From contig DDKN01000038.1 of NCBI GenBank assembly GCA_002339725.1, forward strand, positions 1 through 13,183: DNA of 13,183 nucleotides, in the 5' to 3' direction. Both the position numbers and the translations under genes were made by a program. The notes beneath the pieces were generated by a model that saw nothing but the letters and a program-made list of their open reading frames with translations, had not been told where the DNA came from and ran no database searches. This document shows, one piece after another, positions 6,251 through 13,181 of the stretch (its first letter is position 1; every line of letters begins with the position of its first letter). Source of the stretch: Thiobacillus sp. UBA2597. GTDB lineage: Bacteria > Pseudomonadota > Gammaproteobacteria > Burkholderiales > Thiobacillaceae.

Positions 6251-7150
6251 ATGCTGCGGCGCGTCATGCTGCTCGGCCTGCTTTGTGCGGGCTCCAGCCT
6301 GGCGGCCGGGCCGGACCCGGTCGCCGGGCAATACCTGTTTCGCGCCGCCGGTTGCGAGAACTGCCATACCGACCGCGAGCACGGCGGCGCCTGGCTTGCC
6401 GGCGGGCGCGAGTTGCTCACGCCCCTGGGCGTGTTCTACAGCCCCAACATCACGCCGGATCCTGACACCGGCATCGGCCGCTGGCGCGAGGCCGATTTCC
6501 TGCGCGCCATGCGCCACGGGCGTGGGCCGGATGGCCGGCATTACTATCCCAGCTTTCCCTATGCCGCCTACACCCGGTTGAGCGATGCCGATCTGCGCGC
6601 GCTCTGGGCCTACCTCAGGAGCGTGCCGCCGGTGCGTCAGGCCAACCGTCCGCACGAGCTGCCCTGGTATCTGAAGTATCGTGCGCTGCTGGCGGGCTGG
6701 AAGCTGCTCTATTTCAAGCCCGGCCCCTACACGCCCGAGCCCGGCAAGGGTGCGAGCTGGAACCGCGGCGCCTATCTGGTGCAGGCGGCCGGCCATTGTG
6801 GGGAATGCCACACGCCGCGCAACCGCCTGGGCGGCTTTCGCATCGGTCTCTATCTGGCGGGTGACAAGGCCGGGGCGGAAGGCGGGGTGGTGCCCAACAT
6901 CACGCCGGATCCCAAGACCGGCATCGGTCGCTGGAGCCGGGGCGAACTGATCGACTATCTCAAGACCGGCATGCGCCCGGACGGCGATTTCGCCGGCGGT
7001 CTGATGGCCGAGGTGATCGATAACGGACTCAAGCATCTGAGCCAGCAGGACCTCGAGGCGATCGCCACCTATTTGCAGAGCGTGCCGCCGGTGGAGCATG
7101 CGGTGCGCAAGCCGAAGCCGAAACCGACGCGCGACGAATTCGGCTATTGA
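6251..7150 (+). CDS. Diheme c-type cytochrome (299 aa)
   Basis: An exported electron-transfer protein with two cytochrome c domains. Seen: a signal peptide (MLRRVMLLGLLCAGSSLAAG), CENCH at 35-39 and CGECH at 183-187, each followed by a near-identical NITPDPxTGIGRW block (66-78 and 216-228), showing internal duplication. This architecture is shared with cytochrome subunits of membrane alcohol, gluconate and nicotinate dehydrogenases. No dehydrogenase partner is adjacent, so the electron donor is unknown. M252 is a plausible axial ligand in domain 2. Domain 1 has YPSFPY where related proteins often have a Met (YPAMPY), so its sixth ligand is unclear. It starts 5 bp after cytochrome c', forming a likely operon. 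The stop overlaps the convergent glcD-like gene by 7 bp. Confidence 0.92.
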   Translation: MLRRVMLLGLLCAGSSLAAGPDPVAGQYLFRAAGCENCHTDREHGGAWLAGGRELLTPLGVFYSPNITPDPDTGIGRWREADFLRAMRHGRGPDGRHYYPSFPYAAYTRLSDADLRALWAYLRSVPPVRQANRPHELPWYLKYRALLAGWKLLYFKPGPYTPEPGKGASWNRGAYLVQAAGHCGECHTPRNRLGGFRIGLYLAGDKAGAEGGVVPNITPDPKTGIGRWSRGELIDYLKTGMRPDGDFAGGLMAEVIDNGLKHLSQQDLEAIATYLQSVPPVEHAVRKPKPKPTRDEFGY

Positions 7151-8529
7151 TCCGGCAGTTTCTTGCCCGGATTCAGAATCCCCTGTGGGTCGAACACCCG
7201 TTTCAAGGCGTGCATCAGGCTCAGGCTTGCCGGGTCGATTTCGAGTGCGACGAATTTGCGCTTCTTGTTGCCGATGCCGTGCTCGCCCGAGAGGGTGCCA
7301 CCCAGACGCAGCACGGTCTCGACCAGTTCCTTCAGGCAGGTCTCGGCGCGCGCCATCTCCGCGGCATCGTCCGGATGCACCATGAGGTTGACGTGCAGGT
7401 TGCCGTTGCCAGCGTGGCCGAAGCTGACGATGGGCAGCCGGTGCAGGGTGCCCAGGGCATCGATGGCGGCGACCAGTTCGGCCAGGCGCGAGACCGGCAC
7501 CACGATGTCCTCGTTGATCTTGAGCGGGGCGATTTTCTTGACCGCGTGCGACAGCGATTTGCGCGCGGTCCACAGGGTCTGGATCTCGGCCGGGGTGAAG
7601 CCGGTCTGCAACTCCAGCAGGCCATCGCCGCGCAAGGCATTCTCCAGCGCGGCGACCTGACGCGGGATGTCCTCGGCCGGGCCATCGGCCTCGACCATCA
7701 AAATCGCCTCGGTGCCGGGCGGCAGCCCTTCGACCGCGCCGTATTCCCGGATGGCCTGGATCGAGCGGCGGTCCATGAATTCCAGGGCGCTGGGCAGCAC
7801 CGGCTGCTGCATCACCCGGGACACCGCGGCGCAGGCGGCGCTGTCGCTGGCGTAGCAAAGCCTGAAGGTGGCGGTGCGCTCGGGCGCCGGCACCAGGCGC
7901 AGCGTGGCCTCGGTGATGAGGGCGAGAGTGCCTTCCGAGCCGATCAGCAGGCGGGTGAGGTCGTAGCCGGTGGCGTATTTGCTGGTGCGCGCGCCGGTGC
8001 GCAGCTCGCGGCCATCCCCGGTGACCGCGCGCAGGGCCAGCACGTGGTCGCGCGTGACCCCGTATTTCACGGCGCGCGGCCCGGCCGCGTTCATCGCCAG
8101 ATTGCCGCCGATGCGGCAGTAGGCGCTGCTGCCGGGATCGGGCGCATACATCAGCCCGGCGCTGCGGGCCAGGCGCTCGATGTCGTCGGTGACCACGCCG
8201 GGCTCGACCACGATCAGGCGGTCGGCCGGGTTGAATTCGAGGATGCGGTTCATGCACTCGAAGCTCAGCACCAGACTGCCCGGCGTCGGTTGGGCGCCGC
8301 CCACATTGCCCGAGCCGGCACCGCGCGGCGTGATCGGCAGCCGGTGCTGCAATGCCAGGCGCACGATGGCAGCCACCTCGTCGTGCGAAGCGGGAAACAG
8401 CACGGCCTCGGGCAGGCAGCGGCCCGGGGTTTCGTCCTGGGCGTAGAGGGCCAGCGTGTCGGCGTCGCTGCGGGCCCGTTCCGGGCCCAACACAGCGGCG
8501 AATTCGGCGAGCAGCGAGGGCGACAGCAT
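7144..8529 (-). CDS. FAD-linked oxidase, GlcD / D-lactate dehydrogenase type (461 aa)
   Basis: A flavoprotein of the FAD_binding_4 plus FAD-oxidase C-terminal family, oxidising a D-2-hydroxy acid such as glycolate or D-lactate. Seen: FAD-binding PRGAGSGNVGG at 68-78, VEPGV at 108-112, YAPDPGSS and IGGNLAMNAAGPRAVKYG at 128-157, GYDLTRLLIGSEGTL at 188-202, then HAGNGNLHVN at 372-381, GGTLSGEHGIG at 410-420 and the closing GILNPGKKLP. Full length for GlcD-type proteins. No glcE or glcF neighbours are present, so it may act alone as a respiratory D-lactate dehydrogenase rather than as part of glycolate oxidase. It is last in a three-gene operon, its ATG sharing one base with the upstream TGA (TGATG). 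Substrate is not determined by sequence. Confidence 0.92.
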   Translation of the reverse strand: MLSPSLLAEFAAVLGPERARSDADTLALYAQDETPGRCLPEAVLFPASHDEVAAIVRLALQHRLPITPRGAGSGNVGGAQPTPGSLVLSFECMNRILEFNPADRLIVVEPGVVTDDIERLARSAGLMYAPDPGSSAYCRIGGNLAMNAAGPRAVKYGVTRDHVLALRAVTGDGRELRTGARTSKYATGYDLTRLLIGSEGTLALITEATLRLVPAPERTATFRLCYASDSAACAAVSRVMQQPVLPSALEFMDRRSIQAIREYGAVEGLPPGTEAILMVEADGPAEDIPRQVAALENALRGDGLLELQTGFTPAEIQTLWTARKSLSHAVKKIAPLKINEDIVVPVSRLAELVAAIDALGTLHRLPIVSFGHAGNGNLHVNLMVHPDDAAEMARAETCLKELVETVLRLGGTLSGEHGIGNKKRKFVALEIDPASLSLMHALKRVFDPQGILNPGKKLPDQ

Positions 8530-9101
8530 CAGCCCAGGGTGGCCTCGACCACCTCGGCCGCCTGCACCATGGCGTCGCTGTCGGCAAAGCGGGCGTGCAC
8601 CTCCTGCACGGCGGCGTCGTAGCGCAGGCGGTTGAAGGGCTGTGCCGCCTGTTCCTGCATGGTGTGACGCAGGGCCTGGGTCATCACCTTGTCGAGCGAG
8701 ACCAGGCGCTTGGCCACCACGATGCCGTTGTCGGCGTTGACCAGGGTGAGGCGCAGGCGGCCGCGCTCGCCGGGCGGCTCAGTCGGCAGCTCGCGCTCGG
8801 CTTCGGGCACGAGGTGGACGTTGAAGGCGAGGTCCGACCATTCACAGACGTTCTGGATCTTGTAGAGCAGGAAGGCCGCGGGGCCGTGGCTGTACAGGCC
8901 GACCTCGATCGGCTGACCGCGCAGGCCCTCGATCTCGGCCGCGCTCGGGCGGGTCCAGAACAGCACCAGGTCGTGGGCCTGGTCGCGGTAGCTGTAGCGG
9001 GCGCCTTCGTCGTAGCGGTTGTGTGCAGCGGAGTAGACCTCGCCCACCTGCGGTCCGAGCTGGCCCACGTCCGGCCGTTGGAAGGTGTGGAATTCGCTCA
9101 T
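8529..9101 (-). CDS. Uncharacterised protein (190 aa) between sseB-like and glcD-like genes
   Basis: I do not recognise a family. It is soluble, with no signal peptide or membrane segment. The first half has strand-rich segments (YRDQAHDLVLFWTRP, IEVGLYSHGPAAFLLYKIQN, WSDLAFNVHLVP) and the second half is helical (VVAKRLVSLDKVMTQALRHTMQEQA). The start overlaps the SseB-like gene stop as ATGA, and the end overlaps the glcD-like start as TGATG, so all three are translationally coupled. Codon and GC usage match the neighbours, so it looks like a resident gene. A regulatory or assembly role alongside the SseB-like protein is possible but not shown. Confidence 0.8.
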   Translation of the reverse strand: MSEFHTFQRPDVGQLGPQVGEVYSAAHNRYDEGARYSYRDQAHDLVLFWTRPSAAEIEGLRGQPIEVGLYSHGPAAFLLYKIQNVCEWSDLAFNVHLVPEAERELPTEPPGERGRLRLTLVNADNGIVVAKRLVSLDKVMTQALRHTMQEQAAQPFNRLRYDAAVQEVHARFADSDAMVQAAEVVEATLG

Positions 9102-9520
9102 GCGTTCTCTTCCGGCAGCAGGGCCAGCATCATGGCGATCATGTCGGTGTCGAAATCGATGCCCAGCTCCATGCCGGGGTTGAGCGCGATGCCGACGTTG
9201 TCGGCCATGCGCCGCAGGATCCAGGAGAACTCGGTGAGCAGGCCGCCGCTGTAGCCCGGGAAATCACTCATGAACGACTTGGCCCGTTCGGGCGAGGAGA
9301 ACAACACCAGCACGGCCGTGCCGTCCTCCGCTTCCAGCACCAGCGGCTCGGCCTGGGTCGAACGCTGGAAGCCGGCGATGGCGTGTTTTTCGTCTTTCAC
9401 CGGCATGAACACCTGCAGGTTGAGCAGGCGCTGGGCGAAGGCCTCGGGGTCGATTTCGCCGGCATGCAGTTCGGCCAACAAATATTCCAGATCGTTCTTG
9501 GGTTGCAGCGGGATATCCAT
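9098..9520 (-). CDS. SseB-family N-terminal domain protein (140 aa)
   Basis: A cytoplasmic protein resembling the SseB N-terminal domain (named after a type III secretion enhancer but widespread in bacteria lacking such systems). Seen: N-terminal PKNDLEYLLAELHAGEIDPEAFAQRLLNLQVFMPV, a DGTAVLVLFSSPERAKSF core and the closing ALNPGMELGIDFD, the usual NPG signature. No secretion genes are nearby, so the name should not be read as function. It is first gene of the operon, with a modest AGAGGG ribosome site before the ATG. It is divergent from the mak gene across 84 bp that must hold both promoters. Confidence 0.75.
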   Translation of the reverse strand: MDIPLQPKNDLEYLLAELHAGEIDPEAFAQRLLNLQVFMPVKDEKHAIAGFQRSTQAEPLVLEAEDGTAVLVLFSSPERAKSFMSDFPGYSGGLLTEFSWILRRMADNVGIALNPGMELGIDFDTDMIAMMLALLPEENA

Positions 9521-9604
9521 GGCAATGACCCTCTGGGCAAGGACAACAGCATAGCATCCATGCGGCTTGGGCGCGAATTACAATGCCAGCCGAGGAGGTG
9601 TGGT

Positions 9605-10504
9605 ATGGCGCATTTCGGCATCGATCTGGGCGGCAGCAAGATCGAATTGATCGCCCTGGGCGAGGACGGCAGCGAACGTTGGCGCAAACGGGTGCCGACG
9701 CCGCAAGGCAGCTATGCCGGTACGCTGGAGGCCATGGCGGCCCTGGTGGCCGAGGCCGAGCAGGTGCTGGGCGAACGCGGCAGTGTCGGCATCGGCACGC
9801 CCGGTGCGATCTCGCCGGCCAGCGGCTTGATGAAGAACTCCAATTCGGTCTGCCTCAACGGCCGGCCCCTGAAGCAGGACATCGAGGCCCTGCTCGACCG
9901 GCCGGTGCGCATCGCCAACGACGCCAACTGCTTCGCCCTGTCCGAGGCGACCGACGGCGCCGCGGCCGGGGCGGCGGTGGTGTTCGGCGTCATCCTGGGC
10001 ACCGGCTGCGGCGGCGGCGTGGTGGTGCGCGGCCAGGTCCTGACCGGGCCCAACGCCATCGCCGGCGAGTGGGGCCACAATCCCTTGCCCTGGCCGCGGG
10101 CCGGTGAGCTGCCGGGGCCGGCCTGTTATTGCGGCAAGCACGGCTGCCTGGAGACCTGGCTGTCGGGACCGGGCCTGAGCCGCGAGGTGCAGCGGGTCGA
10201 CGGTCTGGATCTGGCGCCGGCGGAGCTGGCCCGTCAGGCGGCGGCCGGCGATGCGGTGTGCGAGGCCGCCTTGGCGCGCTATGAGGACCGGCTGGCGCGC
10301 GGCCTGGCCCAGGTGATCAATGTGCTCGACCCGGAGGTGATCGTCCTTGGCGGCGGCCTGTCGAATCTGGCGCGCTTGTATGCCAACGTACCGCGACGCT
10401 GGGGCGCGTATGTGTTTTCGGATGCGGTGCACACCCGGCTGCTGCCGGCACGCTACGGCGATTCGAGCGGGGTGCGCGGGGCGGCCTGGTTGTGGAACGA
10501 TTAA
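9605..10504 (+). CDS. mak: ROK-family fructokinase, Mak type (299 aa)
   Basis: An ATP-dependent sugar kinase, most likely phosphorylating fructose (and possibly mannose) at C6. Seen: phosphate loop FGIDLGGSK at 4-12; GIGTPGAISP at 62-71; NSNSVCLNG; ANDANCFALSEATDGAAAGA with catalytic D106; GTGCGGG at 132-138; GEWGHNPLPW at 154-163 with E155 and zinc ligand H158; the zinc loop CYCGKHGCLET at 174-184; VIVLGGGLSN; and the closing GDSSGVRGAAWLW. The match to E. coli Mak is close along the entire length, closer than to NagK. The ATG is chosen because the kinase fold begins there and GAGGAGG lies just upstream; the open frame extends further left without homology. A TACAAT -10-like box is at 9579-9584, but its -35 is poor. 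Confidence 0.93.
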   Translation: MAHFGIDLGGSKIELIALGEDGSERWRKRVPTPQGSYAGTLEAMAALVAEAEQVLGERGSVGIGTPGAISPASGLMKNSNSVCLNGRPLKQDIEALLDRPVRIANDANCFALSEATDGAAAGAAVVFGVILGTGCGGGVVVRGQVLTGPNAIAGEWGHNPLPWPRAGELPGPACYCGKHGCLETWLSGPGLSREVQRVDGLDLAPAELARQAAAGDAVCEAALARYEDRLARGLAQVINVLDPEVIVLGGGLSNLARLYANVPRRWGAYVFSDAVHTRLLPARYGDSSGVRGAAWLWND

Positions 10505-10523
10505 CCCGGGCGCGTTCGGCGGC

Positions 10524-11756
10524 TCAGGCCGGCAGCCATTTTGCCGCGTCGATGCCCCAGGTCTCGAAGGCCTCGTAGCCGACGATACGGTCCTGACAGG
10601 CGGGCTTGGACAGGTCGATCACCTCGGGCGGCAGGTAATGCTGCTTCTTGGCGCTGTAGAAGGTCTTGACCACCGGCTGCAGCATCAATTCCGAGTGTTG
10701 TTCGGTGACGATGCCGAGCCGGCCGCTTTCCAGGCGGACCAGCGAGCCGGTGGGATAGATGCCGACCACCTTGATGTAGGCGCGCACTAATTCCGGATTG
10801 AAGTGGAACTTGCTCCATTCCAGCAGCTTGGCCAAGGCGGCCGGCGCCGGCATGCCCTTGTGGTAGACGCGCTCGGAGGTGATGGCGTCGTAGACATCGA
10901 CGATGGCGCCCATCTGGCCGTACAGCGAGATCTGCTCACCCTTGAGTTTGTTCGGGTAACCGGTGCCATCGAAGCGCTCGTGGTGCTGGCCGGCCACGTC
11001 GATCATGATCTGGGTGATGCCCGGGGTGTTCTGCAGGATGATGATGCTCTGCACCACGTGCGACTTCATCTTGTCGAATTCGGCGTCGGTCAGCTTGGCC
11101 GGCTTGTTCAGGATCTCGTCCGGCACCTTGGCCTTGCCCACGTCATGCAGCAGGGCACCCATGGCGATCTCCTTGATGATCGGCCGCTCCAGCTTGAGGC
11201 CGCGGGCGAAGGCGATCATCAGGGTGCAGACCGAGACCGAGTGCTGGAAGGTGTAGTTGTCATGGTCCTTCAACCGGCCCAGCGGCAGCAGGGCATCCTG
11301 GTTGCGAAAGATCGAGTCGATCATGTTCTCGACCAAAGGCTCCACCTTTTCCAGCTCGATCTGCCGGCCCAGACGAATGTCCTTCAGCATGCTCTTGGTG
11401 ATCTGGTTGGCCTCTTTGTGCAGGGCGCGCGCGCGGCCGATCTCCTGTTCCAGGGACACCGGCAGCGGCAGCGTCGCCTCGCTCGCGATGGCCTGCATGG
11501 TCTCGGTGATTTCCTGCCGCACCTCCTGCTGGGTCGGCGCATCGCTGACATCCGCGCCCTTGCTGATGTCGATGTAGAGTTCCCGGATGCCCAACTTGCG
11601 GATGGTGCTCAAGGTCTCGGCATCCTTGACCAGGAATTGGTTGGTCAGGAAGGGGTGGTCCATCCAGCCGCAATTGAGGTCGTGCACGTACATGCCCGGT
11701 CTCAACTGGGCGACGGATACCTTCTTGACGTTGCTGGCGCTGTGTTCTTTGCTCAT
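10524..11756 (-). CDS. DUF3391 / HD-GYP domain protein, predicted c-di-GMP phosphodiesterase (410 aa)
   Basis: Likely hydrolyses cyclic di-GMP in the cytoplasm. Seen: an N-terminal DUF3391 domain at about 10-70 (VSVAQLRPGMYVHDLNCGWM...); a helical linker at 80-150; and an HD-GYP domain at about 155-345 with H172, the HD pair H204-D205 in LLHDVGKAKVP, H233, QHHERFDGTGYP (H258, H259, GYP at 266-268) and D287/D290 in VDVYDAITSER. The metal-binding set looks intact, so catalysis is expected. The C-terminal 60 residues have no recognised domain. The open frame runs further upstream into the HPt gene, but homology starts at this ATG, and a promoter at 11782-11810 supports it; the Shine-Dalgarno is weak. 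It follows the HPt gene on the same strand by 68 bp. Confidence 0.93.
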   Translation of the reverse strand: MSKEHSASNVKKVSVAQLRPGMYVHDLNCGWMDHPFLTNQFLVKDAETLSTIRKLGIRELYIDISKGADVSDAPTQQEVRQEITETMQAIASEATLPLPVSLEQEIGRARALHKEANQITKSMLKDIRLGRQIELEKVEPLVENMIDSIFRNQDALLPLGRLKDHDNYTFQHSVSVCTLMIAFARGLKLERPIIKEIAMGALLHDVGKAKVPDEILNKPAKLTDAEFDKMKSHVVQSIIILQNTPGITQIMIDVAGQHHERFDGTGYPNKLKGEQISLYGQMGAIVDVYDAITSERVYHKGMPAPAALAKLLEWSKFHFNPELVRAYIKVVGIYPTGSLVRLESGRLGIVTEQHSELMLQPVVKTFYSAKKQHYLPPEVIDLSKPACQDRIVGYEAFETWGIDAAKWLPA

Positions 11757-11781
11757 CACGATCTGTCCGGAAGCTGGCCAA

Positions 11782-11810
11782 ATTATTGTGACAGAAGGGA
11801 TTTGACGCAA
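11782..11810 (-). promoter_or_regulatory. Predicted promoter of the HD-GYP gene
   Basis: On the minus strand the -35 box is TTGCGT (11805-11810), the spacer 17 bp and the -10 box AATAAT (11782-11787), giving a leader of about 20 nt. The boxes closely resemble those ahead of cytochrome c' (TTGCGA and AATAAT). Confidence 0.4.
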
Positions 11811-11824
11811 TTGCGGGGGGCTAC

Positions 11825-12601
11825 CTAAGTAGTGCAGCCGAGAGCCTGACGCGCCGCCTCGTTCAATTGCCGCTCCAGATTCCGATCCTTGCGCACGATG
11901 AAGTCCGGCCGGATCGGCGTATGGATCGGGCCGTCCTGCGCCGTGAGGAGGAGGGTCTTGATCGCCGGCCCGGGTCGATTGGCCAGGCGCAGGGCTGCGA
12001 TCAGGGCCAGGCCATTGAGGGACTTCACCTCCTGGCTGGTGATCAAGAGGTCGAACGGTTCCGACAAGAGCCGGCCCAAGGCCTGCAAGCCATCGTCGAG
12101 TTGCACGATCTGGATCGGCAGGTCGGCCAGGGCCTCCCGACAGAGCCGGGCATTGAGTTTGGAGGTTTCCACCAGCAGGGCCGTGTAGGGCTTGGCGAAA
12201 TGGCGCTCCCGCAATTGCCGGATGCCGGCTTCGATGTCGCTGAAATCGGTTTGCTTGAGATGAATGCGGTCGCTGGCGAGCCGCAGCAGATCGATATAAC
12301 TCAGGCAGTGGTCGAGGAACCGATCGTCTTTGGTGCCGTCGGCCTGGAGATAGTCTTCGTAGGCATGGCACAGCGCCGACAAAATGGTGAAGCCGAAGCT
12401 GCCGGCCGTGCCCTTCAGGCTGTGCACGGCGCGGAAGAGCGCGTCGAAATCCGCCTGCGCATGACCGCTGCGATCCAGGGCGAGGGTCAGCGCCTCCAGC
12501 CGGTCGATGCGTTCATCCAGTTCACCGATGAAGTCGGCCTGCAGGCCGGCCAGCAGCTGGCCGGCCAACAAGGCATGGTCAGACGTGGGTTCGTTCGGCA
12601 T
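11825..12601 (-). CDS. HPt domain protein with degenerate receiver-like domain (258 aa)
   Basis: A phosphorelay-type signalling protein. Residues 10-115 form an HPt helical bundle with HSLKGTAGSFGF at 60-71; H60 is the phospho-accepting histidine. Residues from about 138 (TALLVETSKLNARLCREAL...) look like a response-regulator receiver fold, but the acidic pair is ET and the phosphoacceptor position in DLLITSQEVKSLNG is Ser rather than Asp, so it should not be phosphorylated. A Lys near the end (VRKDRN) may be the conserved one. No output domain follows. It lies directly upstream of the HD-GYP gene on the same strand, suggesting a shared signalling role. No histidine kinase is in the window. 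The receiver-like assignment is an inference from pattern. Confidence 0.8.
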   Translation of the reverse strand: MPNEPTSDHALLAGQLLAGLQADFIGELDERIDRLEALTLALDRSGHAQADFDALFRAVHSLKGTAGSFGFTILSALCHAYEDYLQADGTKDDRFLDHCLSYIDLLRLASDRIHLKQTDFSDIEAGIRQLRERHFAKPYTALLVETSKLNARLCREALADLPIQIVQLDDGLQALGRLLSEPFDLLITSQEVKSLNGLALIAALRLANRPGPAIKTLLLTAQDGPIHTPIRPDFIVRKDRNLERQLNEAARQALGCTT

Positions 12602-12633
12602 ATGGCCATTGTCGGATCAGGGGCAATGGCCCA

Positions 12634-12662
12634 AAGCTATCGGCTGCGCCATCGAATGTAAA
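12634..12662 (-). promoter_or_regulatory. Weak candidate promoter of the HPt gene
   Basis: On the minus strand the -35 box is TTTACA (12657-12662), the spacer 17 bp and the -10 box TAGCTT (12634-12639), about 33 bp before the ATG. The -10 match is poor. The gene also lies downstream of the tRNA unit, but a terminator separates them, so some promoter is needed here. Confidence 0.25.
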
Positions 12663-12729
12663 CAGCAAGCCCGATCGGCCAGCGGGGTGGAACCGCCTCT
12701 GTTGGCTGTTTGCGACCGATTCCGGGTCG

Positions 12730-12757
12730 AAAAAGCCGCGACCGGTCGGCGCGCGGC
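12730..12757 (-). terminator. Intrinsic terminator after tRNA-Asp
   Basis: On the minus strand a 6-bp GC stem, GCCGCG (12752-12757) against CGCGGC (12735-12740), with an 11-nt loop, is followed by TTTTT (12730-12734). It sits 13 nt after the 3' end of tRNA-Asp and closes the tRNA unit. Confidence 0.7.
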
Positions 12758-12770
12758 AGGGAGGAAAAGG

Positions 12771-12847
12771 TGGCGGAGCGGACGGGACTCGAACCCGCGA
12801 CCCCCGGCGTGACAGGCCGGTATTCTAACCGACTGAACTACCGCTCC
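12771..12847 (-). tRNA. tRNA-Asp (GTC)
   Basis: A 77-nt cloverleaf with encoded CCA. Acceptor stem GGAGCGG / CCGCTCC with discriminator G, D arm with TAGTTCAGTCGGTTAGA, anticodon loop CTGTCAC (anticodon GTC) on a CCGGC/GCCGG stem, and T arm CGGGTTCGAGTCCCG. Nearly identical in pattern to E. coli tRNA-Asp. Confidence 0.98.
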
Positions 12848-12866
12848 GCGCGTGAGCTGCAAAGCA

Positions 12867-12890
12867 AAGGGGCTGTTGTGGCAGCCCCTT
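12867..12890 (-). terminator. Hairpin between the two tRNAs, processing signal or weak terminator
   Basis: A perfect 9-bp stem AAGGGGCTG / CAGCCCCTT with a 6-nt loop, 10 nt after tRNA-Arg. On the minus strand it is followed by TTTGCTTTGC, only a broken T-run, so partial termination or RNase processing is as likely as full termination. Confidence 0.45.
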
Positions 12891-12900
12891 GCGAACTGAC

Positions 12901-12977
12901 TGGCGCGCCCGAAGAGATTCGAACTCCTGACCCCCTGGTTCGTAGCCAGGTACTCTATCCAGCTGAGCTACGGGCGC
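12901..12977 (-). tRNA. tRNA-Arg (ACG)
   Basis: A 77-nt cloverleaf with encoded CCA. Acceptor stem GCGCCCG / CGGGCGC, D arm TAGCTCAGCTGGATAGA, anticodon loop CTACGAA (anticodon ACG, read after A34 is converted to inosine) on a CCTGG/CCAGG stem, and T loop TTCGAAT. First gene of the two-tRNA unit. Confidence 0.98.
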
Positions 12978-12990
12978 AACGAAGGCGCGA

Positions 12991-13018
12991 ATTATATAGA
13001 AAACTGCAGGCCGTGCAA
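12991..13018 (-). promoter_or_regulatory. Strong promoter of the tRNA-Arg/tRNA-Asp unit
   Basis: On the minus strand the -35 box is TTGCAC (13013-13018), the spacer 16 bp and the -10 box a perfect TATAAT (12991-12996), followed by the GC-rich stretch TCGCGCC. A GC-rich discriminator is typical of stable-RNA promoters under stringent control. Confidence 0.75.
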
Positions 13019-13059
13019 AGGGTGTTTGCGCGTCGGCATCAACCGGGATGGCACGCCTC

Positions 13060-13117
13060 GGCCCTTCGGGCCCGTCATGGCTGCGCCATGACGTCCCGCG
13101 CGAGCGGTGCTCGCTCG
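13060..13117. repeat. Cluster of three perfect hairpins
   Basis: Three consecutive inverted repeats: GGCCC-ttc-GGGCC (13060-13072), GTCATGGC-tgc-GCCATGAC (13074-13092) and CGAGCG-gtgct-CGCTCG (13101-13117). No convincing protein gene covers them. They resemble REP-type palindromic clusters or the body of a structured RNA that ends at the adjacent terminator. Confidence 0.5.
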
Positions 13118-13120
13118 GCG

Positions 13121-13181
13121 AACCGGTGGGTTCTTCCTGCCCATCGGCTACGTCAAAAAGAATGGACCCGCCGGTTTTTTT
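13121..13181 (+). terminator. Intrinsic-terminator-like stem at the right edge
   Basis: AACCGGTGGGT (13121-13131) pairs with ACCCGCCGGTT (13166-13176) through 11 pairs, one of them G-T, and leads into a seven-base T-run on the plus strand. The loop is long (34 nt). No plus-strand protein gene precedes it in this window, so it may end a small RNA or belong to the hairpin cluster beside it. Confidence 0.5.

Noticed and set aside
6224..8587. Minus-strand open frame of 787 codons across the cytochrome genes and the glcD-like gene
   Set aside because: It is out of frame with three clearly recognised genes and is Arg/Pro/Ala-rich without domains.
7147..8622. Plus-strand open frame of 491 codons opposite the glcD-like gene
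   Set aside because: Antisense shadow of a strong FAD-oxidase gene; no homology seen.
9023..9604. Upstream extension of the mak reading frame
   Set aside because: The kinase fold begins at 9605 with a ribosome binding site; the extension runs antisense over the sseB-like gene.
9521..9604. Divergent promoters between the sseB-like gene and mak
   Set aside because: TACAAT (plus) and TATGCT (minus) are -10-like, but neither has a convincing -35 box, so they are not listed as features.
11757..12371. Upstream extension of the HD-GYP frame to 615 aa
   Set aside because: The extra residues are Arg/Pro-rich, overlap the HPt gene in another frame and show no domain; DUF3391 starts right after 11756.
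12991..13145. Short minus-strand open frame starting MGRKNPPVRR
   Set aside because: It runs through the hairpin cluster and into the tRNA promoter, is low complexity, and is better explained by repeat sequence.
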